Source: Cyclobacterium lianum (lineage in GTDB: Bacteria > Bacteroidota > Bacteroidia > Cytophagales > Cyclobacteriaceae). From it: a stretch of 64,000 bases of DNA. The DNA lies in assembly GCF_900143075.1 (NCBI RefSeq), contig NZ_FRCY01000002.1, forward strand, positions 1 to 64,000, in the 5' to 3' direction. Position numbers and translations under genes: made by a program. Below, one piece after another: positions 52,798 to 60,918 of this stretch. The first letter of the stretch is position 1; every line of letters starts with the position of its first letter. The notes beneath the pieces are model-generated. The model made no database searches. It was not told the DNA's origin and saw only the letters and a program-made list of their open reading frames with translations.

Positions 52798-54195
52798 ATG
52801 TATGATTTAATCGTAATTGGTTCCGGACCGGGCGGCTATGTAGCTGCCATCAGGGCTGCCCAACTGGGACTGAAAACTGCTATAATAGAAAAATACCCCA
52901 GCCTGGGAGGCACTTGCCTGAATGTAGGTTGCATTCCCTCCAAAGCCCTGCTGGATTCCTCCGAACATTTTCATAATGCTGCTCATACTTTTAAAAATCA
53001 CGGAATTGACCTCAAAGATCTGAAAGTCAACTTCAAACAGATGATAAGCAGAAAACGGGAGGTGGTCAAACAAAACGTGGATGGTATACAGTACCTGATG
53101 AAAAAGAATAAAATTGATGTTCATCAGGGTCTGGGGTCCTTTAAGGATAAGGATACGGTCGTTATCCAGAAAGAAGGAAACAAAACAGAAGAAATCAAAG
53201 GAAAAAACATCATCATCGCGACAGGTTCAAAACCTGCCAACCTTCCTTTTATCAGTCTGGACAAAGAACGGATTATCACATCTACAGAAGCGCTTGAGCT
53301 TAAGGAAGTGCCCAAGCACCTTGTCATCATCGGGGGAGGAATCATTGGACTTGAACTGGGTTCTGTATATGCCCGGTTAGGGGCCAAGGTTTCGGTAGTA
53401 GAGTACATGGACAGCATCATACCGACCATGGACAAAACCATGGGCAAAGAACTCCAGAAATCGTTGAAAAAGCTGGGTATGGAATTTTACCTCAGCCATA
53501 AAGTCACCGGGGTAGAAAGAAAAGGTAAAGAAGTAACGGTATCTGCCCAGAATGGTAAAGAAGAAAAAATAAACGTCAAAGGAGACTATGTACTCGTATC
53601 AATAGGCCGGCGCCCATATACAGAGGGACTGAATGCAGAGGCCGCAGGAGTGAAAATCAACGATAATGGTCAGATAGAGGTGGACGAACACCTGAAGACC
53701 AATGTAGACCACATATATGCGATTGGAGATGTAGTTAAGGGCGTAATGCTCGCGCACAAAGCCGAGGAGGAAGGCGTAATGGTGGCAGAACAAATAGCCG
53801 GTCAGAAACCTCACATCAATTATCTCCTGATCCCTGGAGTAGTGTACACCTGGCCCGAGGTGGCTTCAGTGGGATATACCGAAGAGCAGTTGAAGGAAAA
53901 GGGAATAAAATACAAAACAGGCAAGTTCCCCTTTATGGCTTCTGGCCGCGCAAGAGCCAGTGGCGATACCGATGGTTTGGTAAAAGTATTGGCAGACTCC
54001 AGCACGGATGAGATCCTGGGGGTGCATATGATTGGCCCGAGAACGGCAGATATGATTGCGGAAGCTGTGGTAGCGATGGAGTACCGGGCCTCAGCGGAAG
54101 ATATTGCGAGAATGTCTCATGCCCATCCGACCTATACAGAAGTTTTTAAGGAAGCCTGCCTTGCAGCAACAGAAAACAGGGCCCTGCACCTCTAA
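52798..54195 (+). CDS. lpdA: Dihydrolipoyl dehydrogenase (E3)
   Basis: 465 residues, FAD flavoprotein disulfide reductase. FAD-binding VIGSGPGGYVAAIRAAQLG at the start, redox disulfide in GGTCLNVGCIPSKALL (Cys about 40 and 45), NAD-binding IIGGGIIGLELGSVYARLG (about 178), YAIGDVVKGVMLAHKAEEEG and the interface motif MSHAHPTYTEVFKEA with catalytic His/Glu. It re-oxidises the lipoyl arms of 2-oxoglutarate dehydrogenase (and probably other 2-oxo acid complexes). Placed 67 bases after sucB, with its own possible promoter. Confidence 0.97.
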   Translation: MYDLIVIGSGPGGYVAAIRAAQLGLKTAIIEKYPSLGGTCLNVGCIPSKALLDSSEHFHNAAHTFKNHGIDLKDLKVNFKQMISRKREVVKQNVDGIQYLMKKNKIDVHQGLGSFKDKDTVVIQKEGNKTEEIKGKNIIIATGSKPANLPFISLDKERIITSTEALELKEVPKHLVIIGGGIIGLELGSVYARLGAKVSVVEYMDSIIPTMDKTMGKELQKSLKKLGMEFYLSHKVTGVERKGKEVTVSAQNGKEEKINVKGDYVLVSIGRRPYTEGLNAEAAGVKINDNGQIEVDEHLKTNVDHIYAIGDVVKGVMLAHKAEEEGVMVAEQIAGQKPHINYLLIPGVVYTWPEVASVGYTEEQLKEKGIKYKTGKFPFMASGRARASGDTDGLVKVLADSSTDEILGVHMIGPRTADMIAEAVVAMEYRASAEDIARMSHAHPTYTEVFKEACLAATENRALHL

Positions 54196-54225
54196 GCTGC
54201 CGGGAGCAACAATCAATTTAAACCC

Positions 54226-54256
54226 AGACCGCCGCTAAGCCGGCGGTCTTTTTATT
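54226..54256 (+). terminator. Terminator after lpdA
   Basis: AGACCGCCG (54226-54234), loop CTAAGC, CGGCGGTCT (54241-54249), then TTTTATT. A strong 9-bp stem closing the sucAB-lpd region. Confidence 0.85.
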
Positions 54257-54366
54257 GGGCACCCTCCAATACTTTACACTTGAAAACGATACCCCCGATG
54301 GTATTTCTGGAAAAGTCCGGCAGGGCACCAACACCTGCATAAACCCTCTGGTGGAGAAGTCCAGGC

Positions 54367-55659
54367 TTAGATAAAGTCAACCAGGGATTCCAATTTCATC
54401 CCTCTACTCCCCTTGATCAAAATCTGATACTCTTCCAGGGCCGAATCTTTCAGCCAGTTTCTGAAAGAAAGCGGATCCGGAAAGTACAAGGCACCTGGCA
54501 CTTTGGTCAACGCATGCTGGGTCAATTTGCCTGTCAGGCAGATTTTATCCAGACTCATCCCCTGCAATTGTTCTCCCATCTTTTCGTGCGCAGAAATGGT
54601 ATGCTCGCCCAGCTCCAGCATATCGCCGACTATTACCATTTTATGCTTCCTTTTATCGAGCCGGTCAAAGGCCTTCAATGCCTGTTCCATGCTGGAGGGA
54701 TTGGCATTGTATGCATCGAGAACGATCAGGTTGCTGCGTTTCTCAATAATCTGTGAGCGCATATCTGAGGGAGTATAGGCGGCGGCCGCCCTTGCAGCCG
54801 CCTCCAATGGTACCCCAAAATATTTTCCCACGCAAATTGCCGCCGCAATATTGTCAAAGTTGTACTCACCTATAAGTTGGGAGGTATGCCGGCCTGCTAC
54901 GCCCTCAACACTGAAAATCACGAATGGATCAGCACCAAGAAAGGTCACCGGACAAAAATCGCCAGCACCAGGAAACAACACAGGTGTTTCAAACCTTTGC
55001 TTCATGTTTGTAAATACCGGTTGGTTTGTGTTCAAAAATACCTGACCACCGGTCTCCCGCAAAAATTGGAAAAGTTCCGTCTTGGTTTTCAATACTCCTT
55101 CCGGACCTCCCATTCCCTCCAGATGTGCCTGCCCGATATTGGTGATCAGACCATGGGTAGGTAAGGCAATATGGCTAAGTTCGGCGATATCTCCCTGCTT
55201 ATTGGCTCCCATTTCAATAATGGCGATTTCTGTATCCCTGGTGATTCCCAACAATGTCAGGGGCACTCCAATATGGTTATTGAGATTGCCCGCAGTAGCA
55301 TGAACCTTGAATTTTCTGGACAATATGCGCTGGATCAATTCCTTGGTAGTCGTTTTGCCATTAGAGCCCGTAAGCCCAATCACCGGCAGCTCAAACTGTT
55401 TTCTGTGAAAGGTTGCCAGGTCTTGCAGGGCTTTCAGTGCGTCGTTTACAAGTGCATAGCGATCACCTGCCACTATATCAGGGTCGTCAACCACTACCCT
55501 GCTGGCCCCTTGCTCCAATGCTCTAGATGCATACTGGTTACCGTCGAAATTGGGCCCTTTGAGCGCAAAAAACAGATCACCTTTTTGAAGTTTTCGGGTA
55601 TCCGTACTTACTCTGCCGGCTGACAAAAAATAGTCGTACAACGTTTCGATTTTTTCCAT
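54367..55659 (-). CDS. murF: UDP-N-acetylmuramoyl-tripeptide-D-alanyl-D-alanine ligase
   Basis: 430 residues from ATG 55659 (MEKIETLYDYFLSAG); the frame is open for nearly 100 more codons upstream but that part has no family similarity and contains the promoter. Mur ligase features: DTRKLQKGDLFFALKG, ATP-binding GLTGSNGKTTTKELI (about 108), EMGANKQGDIAEL, GEYNFDNIAAAICV and LDAYNANPSSMEQALK with DMLELGEH. It adds D-Ala-D-Ala to the muramyl tripeptide precursor in the cytoplasm. Convergent with lpdA across the terminator. Confidence 0.96.
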   Translation of the reverse strand: MEKIETLYDYFLSAGRVSTDTRKLQKGDLFFALKGPNFDGNQYASRALEQGASRVVVDDPDIVAGDRYALVNDALKALQDLATFHRKQFELPVIGLTGSNGKTTTKELIQRILSRKFKVHATAGNLNNHIGVPLTLLGITRDTEIAIIEMGANKQGDIAELSHIALPTHGLITNIGQAHLEGMGGPEGVLKTKTELFQFLRETGGQVFLNTNQPVFTNMKQRFETPVLFPGAGDFCPVTFLGADPFVIFSVEGVAGRHTSQLIGEYNFDNIAAAICVGKYFGVPLEAAARAAAAYTPSDMRSQIIEKRSNLIVLDAYNANPSSMEQALKAFDRLDKRKHKMVIVGDMLELGEHTISAHEKMGEQLQGMSLDKICLTGKLTQHALTKVPGALYFPDPLSFRNWLKDSALEEYQILIKGSRGMKLESLVDFI

Positions 55660-56043
55660 AGTAAGAATGCTTACCTTGATGCTTAATGAATCCGGGACAA
55701 TCAATCCCGAACAAAAGTAACATTTTATAGTACCAATTGATATGGCTGCAGTTGAAAAATAGCATTCTGAACGCGCCTCAGAAACTTTTTCAGAAATTGC
55801 GATGTGATAATATGGGAGACTACGTTTACAAAAAGTAACCGGGCTGATATCGGAAATGCGCTGTCTCCGCAAAGATGGGGGTGGCAGCGCATAAAATGAA
55901 AATATCAGGCAGGATAGGATGGCACTTTTCGTTCTCTGTTCCAGACCATTCAAAAAAGAAAAGATAAGAAGCTGTATCAGCAGGACATTAGGGAATTTTA
56001 AGCTTTATTTACAATCAGGTAACAGCAATAAATTGAAAACAAT
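55660..56043. other. Divergent intergenic region between murF and the T9SS cargo gene
   Basis: Holds the murF -7 box at 55712-55719 and a CGGGA/TCCCG inverted repeat around 55692-55709 in the murF leader. No gene or other structure was seen in the rest; the promoter of the gene at 56044 could not be identified. Confidence 0.4.
55712..55719 (-). promoter_or_regulatory. TAnnTTTG box upstream of murF
   Basis: Minus strand TACTTTTG, exact -7 box, 53 bases before the murF ATG. It supports ATG 55659 as the start. Confidence 0.5.
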
Positions 56044-58182
56044 ATGCATTTCCGCCTTGGTATCGCTCTGATATGGTTCAGCCTGTTACAAACCCAGGCC
56101 CAACAAATCTACCAGTTTGAAACGAATATACGCTCGGTATCTTTTCCCCTGGAAAACGAACTTAAAATGCCCTTTGCCGGCGGTATCAATGCGGCACAGT
56201 TGCAGGAAATGGATTTGAACGGAGATGGAAGTGAGGAGCTGGTAATATGGGACATCAATGCCGGGATGATTCGGGCTTTCAGAAAAACCCGGGATGGGTT
56301 CCTCCCAATCCCGGAGGCAGCTTTTTACTTTCCGGAGGATGTGAATGCTTTTTTGATCCTCAAAGACTTTGATGGGGATGGTAGAAAAGACCTTTTTACG
56401 GGGTCTCCCTTTGGCATCAAAGCCTACCAAAACAAAACTGATCCAGCGGGGGGACCCTTTCCCCATTGGGAGGTGGCTCAGGAATTCTTACGTTTGGACA
56501 ACGGAGCCAACCTTACCAGCAATATATTGGATATTCCACTGATCGAAGATCTGGATGGGGACGGAGATTTGGATATTCTTACCTTCAATTTTGCTTCTGG
56601 TGACTATCTTGAATTTTTCAAAAATACAAGCGTTGATAGAAAAAATCAGGCAGACATAGACGGTTTTGCCTCGGCTAACGTACGCTGGGGTAGGTTTGAG
56701 TTTTGCGGTTGTGGAAATATCAGCTTTGGCACTACTTGCAGCGGCCTGCCCATAACAGCTAATCTGCAGGAGGATAAACAGTTGAGAGTCCAGCATTCCG
56801 GCGGCCATTCCCTCCTGTACCGGGACTTAAACAATGACGGTATCAGAGATTTGCTTATCGGGCAGGACCTCTGTGAATCCCTCTATTACCTACCCAACAG
56901 TGGCACTGATCTGGAACCTGTCTTTGAGACATTTGCAACATCTCTGCCCGAATATGGCGCATTGCCAAACTTCCCAATTTTCCATTCGCCCTTCCTGCTG
57001 GGCGAAAACCTCCTGATATCAAGCCATTCTTCAGAAATTTCCGCCAATACGGGAATAAATTTTGCCAACAGCCTGTACCTATTGTCACCTGAGGCAGACG
57101 ACAGTCCGCTGACAACAGCATTTTTGCAGGAAGATATGCTTGATTTCGGTGAAAATTCCCGTCCGTACTATAGCGGAAACAGCCTGCAGGGAAACCTTTA
57201 TGTCGCTGCAAATGTGACCGAGGAAAAGGAGGTAAAGGGTAAAATATTTAAATTTGGTCTCAAAGGGGATCGCCTCCAATTGCAAGATGCTGATTTTTTA
57301 GGTCTTTCAGGCACCGGCTTACGCGAAGTGAGTTATCAGGAATACAGCTCTGCCAGTAAGCAAACCTACCATGTATTGACAGGAGAGCAGGTCCGGAATA
57401 ATATTCCTGAGAAGATCATGTGGTTAAGCCCTCTTGCCTCTCCGCAGGAGGATATACCATTTGCGATCCCCTCATTTAACCTCCGGGGTCTGGATCAGAT
57501 CTTTTTATTTCACGATACCATTACCGATTACTTATTGCTCGCCCGGCAAACCGGAGAATTGGTGTTGTTTTCCATTGATCTGTCCGGACAGCCTCAGGTA
57601 GAAATACTTGAACGGGATTTTTTGGGTTTTTCCGATAATCCCGTCAATAGAAACCTTTCTGTTACCGTCAGCTCGGGAGAAAGGCCATATTTGATGGCTG
57701 TGGACCAGCGGGGTATCATTTTTTCAGCCAGAAACTTTTTGACCGACCCTGTGGTAAGCAGGGTCGGTGTGCGTACGCCGGCAGGAGATTTCGCTCAAAC
57801 GAGATTTGGCAGAAATACCTGGCTCTCTTTCGTTCCGGGCTTCCTGGATAAGAAACCTGATCTGATCGTCGGTGGCAGGGCTGGCGGGCTGGAATATCTG
57901 ACCTGGGTAGCCGGCGATAACGACGGTATGGAAAGGGGACTGGAAACGCTGGTATTCCCGAACCCAAGCAGGGGAGAAAATATCAATTTGATTGTGAATC
58001 AGGAAGAAGTCACCCTCAATATCTATGCGGCAAGCGGCAAGCTGATCCTGGGGGGGTTGCTACTTGATGCTGAGGACCAGAACGAAATCAACCTGTTGGG
58101 AGTAGCTCCCGGGCTGTACATCTTGGAATTTACGGGGAAAAACCGGGAACGGCGTTACGATAAATTATGGGTGAATCACTGA
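56044..58182 (+). CDS. FG-GAP/VCBS repeat surface protein with type IX secretion signal
   Basis: 712 residues with signal peptide MHFRLGIALIWFSLLQTQAQ. The body contains FG-GAP/VCBS-type units with calcium-loop sequences DLNGDGSEELVIWD (about 57), DFDGDGRKDLFTG (about 110), DLDGDGDLDILTF (about 172) and DLNNDGIRDLLIG (about 258), suggesting a beta-propeller. The last 80 residues are a type A sorting domain of the type IX secretion system (LVFPNPSRGENINL, LNIYAASGKLI, GVAPGLYILEF, KLWVNH at the very end). It is thus exported across the outer membrane and attached to the surface or released. Ligand unknown. Ends 3 bases from the convergent amidase gene. Confidence 0.88.
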   Translation: MHFRLGIALIWFSLLQTQAQQIYQFETNIRSVSFPLENELKMPFAGGINAAQLQEMDLNGDGSEELVIWDINAGMIRAFRKTRDGFLPIPEAAFYFPEDVNAFLILKDFDGDGRKDLFTGSPFGIKAYQNKTDPAGGPFPHWEVAQEFLRLDNGANLTSNILDIPLIEDLDGDGDLDILTFNFASGDYLEFFKNTSVDRKNQADIDGFASANVRWGRFEFCGCGNISFGTTCSGLPITANLQEDKQLRVQHSGGHSLLYRDLNNDGIRDLLIGQDLCESLYYLPNSGTDLEPVFETFATSLPEYGALPNFPIFHSPFLLGENLLISSHSSEISANTGINFANSLYLLSPEADDSPLTTAFLQEDMLDFGENSRPYYSGNSLQGNLYVAANVTEEKEVKGKIFKFGLKGDRLQLQDADFLGLSGTGLREVSYQEYSSASKQTYHVLTGEQVRNNIPEKIMWLSPLASPQEDIPFAIPSFNLRGLDQIFLFHDTITDYLLLARQTGELVLFSIDLSGQPQVEILERDFLGFSDNPVNRNLSVTVSSGERPYLMAVDQRGIIFSARNFLTDPVVSRVGVRTPAGDFAQTRFGRNTWLSFVPGFLDKKPDLIVGGRAGGLEYLTWVAGDNDGMERGLETLVFPNPSRGENINLIVNQEEVTLNIYAASGKLILGGLLLDAEDQNEINLLGVAPGLYILEFTGKNRERRYDKLWVNH

Positions 58183-58185
58183 TCT

Positions 58186-58977
58186 TCACTTCACTTCAAA
58201 GCGATCAGCATCCTTCCAGGCCGGAAATTTTTCCCGGTAAGCTTTTAGAGCTGCTTTGTCCAGATCGACCAGAATGACGCGCTCTTTTTCTCCGCCCGAA
58301 TTCAGACATTTCCCCTTAAAATCATAGGCTGCCGAATGTCCTGAATAGGTTACCCCGTTACCGTCCTCACCTATTCTGTTTACGCCTATGCAGTAGGCCA
58401 GGTTTTCTACTGCTCTGGCCTGCAGCAAAATATCCCAGGCTGATACTCGGGGTGCCGGCCAGGAAGCTACATAAAATATCAGGTCGTAGTCCATTTCTCC
58501 CCCGCCGGATGCCCTGTTGCGCGACCAGACAGGAAACCTGAGATCATAACATACCTGGGGTCTGATCTTCCAGCCTTTGTATTCGAATACCTGGTTGCTT
58601 TGTCCCATATCATAGTGGTGGTCTTCCTCCGCCATTCTAAAGAGATGGCGCTTGTCATAGTGAAGCAATTGCCCGTCAGGTGTAGCCCAGAGCAACCGGT
58701 TGAAGTATTTACCTCCATCTTTGATCATGACGCTGCCGGTGATGACGGATCCCATCTGAGCTGCCATTTGCAGCATCCATTTGGAACTGTGCAGATTCAT
58801 GGGCTCGGCCAGTCTCAGGGTATTCATAGAAAAGCCTGTGGTAAACATCTCGGGCAGGATGATGATGTCAGCCTGAGCCTCCATGGCCCATAGCTCCTCT
58901 TCAAATCTGGCCAGATTTGCCGCAGCATCTTCCCAATAGAGATCAAACTGAAATAAGGCTAAGCGGAGATTCTCCAA
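58186..58977 (-). CDS. Carbon-nitrogen hydrolase, omega-amidase type
   Basis: 263 residues, nitrilase superfamily. The Glu-Lys-Cys triad sits in IILPEMFTTGFSM (Glu about 42), YDKRHLFRMAEE (Lys about 109) and VCYDLRFPVW (Cys about 143). The pattern DLRFPVWSRN fits omega-amidase/YafV-Nit2 enzymes that cleave 2-oxoglutaramate or 2-oxosuccinamate, a metabolite-repair step. Last gene of the four-gene minus-strand cluster with def, ruvX and the hemerythrin gene, 44 bases after def. Confidence 0.9.
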   Translation of the reverse strand: MENLRLALFQFDLYWEDAAANLARFEEELWAMEAQADIIILPEMFTTGFSMNTLRLAEPMNLHSSKWMLQMAAQMGSVITGSVMIKDGGKYFNRLLWATPDGQLLHYDKRHLFRMAEEDHHYDMGQSNQVFEYKGWKIRPQVCYDLRFPVWSRNRASGGGEMDYDLIFYVASWPAPRVSAWDILLQARAVENLAYCIGVNRIGEDGNGVTYSGHSAAYDFKGKCLNSGGEKERVILVDLDKAALKAYREKFPAWKDADRFEVK

Positions 58978-59021
58978 AACAAATATATTTTAATCGTGTA
59001 CGGGATATTTGAGCGACTAGA

Positions 59022-59570
59022 TCAGGGATATACCATGCGGTAATCTGTAGGCACCTTGCCTTTACTGATATCCAGCAACTTGCCTTTTACCATACGCCTT
59101 TTGAGTCCCTTCAGATAATCGATAAAAAGTATTCCTTCCAGATGGTCATATTCATGCTGAATTACCCTGGCTGTCATGCCGGAAAATTCCTCCTCCCGGA
59201 GGTTCCAGTTTTCGTCAAAATATTCTATGGTCAATTTTCCAGGACGTGTAATCTCCGCCCTGACGTCAGGAATGCTCAGGCAACCTTCTTCAAAAACATA
59301 ATGATCACCATATTCATCCAGAATTATCGGATTGATGAAAGCTTTCCTTACACCTTTTTCCTGATCCTCCTCTTCCAACATCAGATTGCTATCGATAACA
59401 AATAAACGAATTCCTTTGTTGATCTGAGGTGCCGCCAGGCCGACTCCGTTGGCATTTCCCATGGTATCAAACATGTCCCCTATCAGGCTTTTTATATCTT
59501 CGCCCTCCTGGATTTCTGTTGCTTCCTTTTTTAGAATATTGTTACCGTATGCTACTATAGGGTATATCAT
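59022..59570 (-). CDS. def: Peptide deformylase
   Basis: 182 residues. The three family motifs are intact: GVGLAAPQI (about 42), EEGCLSIP (Cys about 96) and QHEYDHLEG (His 138 and 142 region, with catalytic Glu). A Fe(II) or Zn enzyme that removes the N-formyl group from new proteins. A short insert after motif I (MLEEEDQEKGV) is usual in Bacteroidota. Its start overlaps the ruvX stop by 4 bases. Confidence 0.96.
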   Translation of the reverse strand: MIYPIVAYGNNILKKEATEIQEGEDIKSLIGDMFDTMGNANGVGLAAPQINKGIRLFVIDSNLMLEEEDQEKGVRKAFINPIILDEYGDHYVFEEGCLSIPDVRAEITRPGKLTIEYFDENWNLREEEFSGMTARVIQHEYDHLEGILFIDYLKGLKRRMVKGKLLDISKGKVPTDYRMVYP

Positions 59571-59980
59571 TTTCTTTCCAAATAAGTTTGTAAGATGATG
59601 GCAGCACTAATCTTGTCCAGATTACCCGCTTTTTCTCTTCTATCTTTCTTTTTACTCCCCATATCGATCATCGACTGCATGGCCATTTTTGAGGTAAAGC
59701 GCTCATCCACCAGTAAAATATTTTTGTCGGGAAAAAGCTTTTTCAATTTCTTTTCCAGCGCCAAAACAGGCTGTGTCATCTGGGTAGAATTACCATCCAA
59801 TGCTCTCGGGAGACCAATAACGATCTCTGTAACATTTTCCCGGCTCTGGTAATTTTCAAGATAGGCTAACAAATTATGCGTCGGGATAGTTTCCAGGGGA
59901 TTGGCCAGAATACCCAAAGGATCGGTCACGGCCAGGCCCGTACGTTTTGTTCCCAGATCTATGGCCAGAATCCTACCCAT
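59567..59980 (-). CDS. ruvX: Putative pre-16S rRNA nuclease / Holliday junction resolvase (YqgF)
   Basis: 137 residues, RNase H fold. Motifs: ILAIDLGTKRTGLAVTDP (catalytic Asp 6), EIVIGLPRALDGNSTQMT, LLVDERFTSKMA and KKKDRREKAGNLDKISAAI (late Asp). YqgF proteins act in 16S rRNA 5'-end maturation and were first proposed as Holliday junction resolvases. Coupled to def by a 4-base overlap and lies 3 bases after the hemerythrin gene. Confidence 0.93.
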   Translation of the reverse strand: MGRILAIDLGTKRTGLAVTDPLGILANPLETIPTHNLLAYLENYQSRENVTEIVIGLPRALDGNSTQMTQPVLALEKKLKKLFPDKNILLVDERFTSKMAMQSMIDMGSKKKDRREKAGNLDKISAAIILQTYLERK

Positions 59981-59983
59981 AGA

Positions 59984-60742
59984 TCAGTTTTTTTTGATTT
60001 GCAGGAGAATCTTTCGTTTTACTTCCTTTTCTAACTCAATTGCTTTAGGAAACAACAGGTCATTTTCGATTTTAGCATGCACAACAAGCTCCTTCTCCAG
60101 CTGCTGCAGTTCATAAAAAAGTATTCTCATGGCCACGGGTGCAGTATCAGGAATGTGGTAATCATTCGTTAACTTTCTGATACCTTGCATTTCATCATCA
60201 TGCGCTTCGTGTTCTGCTGCCATCTGGCTGACCGGGGGCAGGGAAAAAACTTTTATGGTTTGAACCAGTGGCATAGCACCTCTATCGAAATCCTGCAGGA
60301 CACCCACCCGGCTAAAAAGTGTATTTTCCTCTTCGTGGATATGGTGGATAAAATCATCGACAAAAAGGGGAAACATCAGGCGGAGATCTGTCATCAGACT
60401 TTTGTAAGATGGGCCTAATTCAATGCCCTCCACCATGCTTGAAAGAAAGGGAAGCGCCTGCCTGACAAAATAGCGGTGCTTTTTTTTCAGGTAACTTACC
60501 ATTACCTCTATAGGATGCAGGTAAAGTTCCTCCCTGGTCGGTTCCCTTCTGTTGGCCCACTGTTCGAGTTCAGAAATTACCTGCTCAGGGTTAACTTTGT
60601 ATTGCAGGCAAACATCTTCCAGAGAGTGCTGTTCGTGTCGGAAAAAACTTATCCCAAAATAATGTAGTACTTCTGCCAGCGTATAATTTTCGCACACAAG
60701 TTCTGCAATTGATTTTTTATGTTTGTTTTCAGACGACAGCAT
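59984..60742 (-). CDS. Hemerythrin-domain protein of the RIC/ScdA/YtfE type
   Basis: 252 residues from ATG 60742 (an ATG at 60784 would add 14 residues of a hydrophobic leader-like stretch and is less likely). Residues about 10-60 align to the ScdA_N/DUF542 domain (YTLAEVLHYFGISFFRHEQ, LEDVC) but FF stands where the family has CC. The remaining part is a hemerythrin four-helix bundle with di-iron ligands in HHIHEEENTLF, EHEAHDDEM and HAKIENDLLF. RIC proteins repair Fe-S clusters after nitric oxide or oxidative damage. Without the two Cys, this one may store or sense iron/O2/NO differently. First gene of the operon with ruvX-def-amidase. Confidence 0.85.
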   Translation of the reverse strand: MLSSENKHKKSIAELVCENYTLAEVLHYFGISFFRHEQHSLEDVCLQYKVNPEQVISELEQWANRREPTREELYLHPIEVMVSYLKKKHRYFVRQALPFLSSMVEGIELGPSYKSLMTDLRLMFPLFVDDFIHHIHEEENTLFSRVGVLQDFDRGAMPLVQTIKVFSLPPVSQMAAEHEAHDDEMQGIRKLTNDYHIPDTAPVAMRILFYELQQLEKELVVHAKIENDLLFPKAIELEKEVKRKILLQIKKN

Positions 60743-60808
60743 TGATACAAAAATAAAATAAAATTCCTTAAAAAAGGCCACCATTCAGCACCGAATTTAT
60801 TTTAATTG

Positions 60809-60822
60809 CGTTTATTTAAACG
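60809..60822. promoter_or_regulatory. Inverted repeat in the divergent promoter region
   Basis: CGTTTA, TT, TAAACG lies between the divergent hemerythrin and S41 protease genes, 67 bases before the former's ATG. A symmetrical site of this size could bind a dimeric regulator of the CRP/FNR class, but no consensus match is claimed. Confidence 0.3.
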
Positions 60823-60918
60823 AAATGCCTTTCATACATGTTTAATTGTAAATCTGATTTAAATCGACTAAATTGGAAGATGGCATGATGTTGCGATTTA
60901 ATTTAAAACAGGAATAAC

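Noticed and set aside
55660-55953. N-terminal extension of MurF by 98 residues
   Set aside because: The extension has no similarity to Mur ligases, covers the TACTTTTG box, and MEKIETLYDYF is the normal family start.
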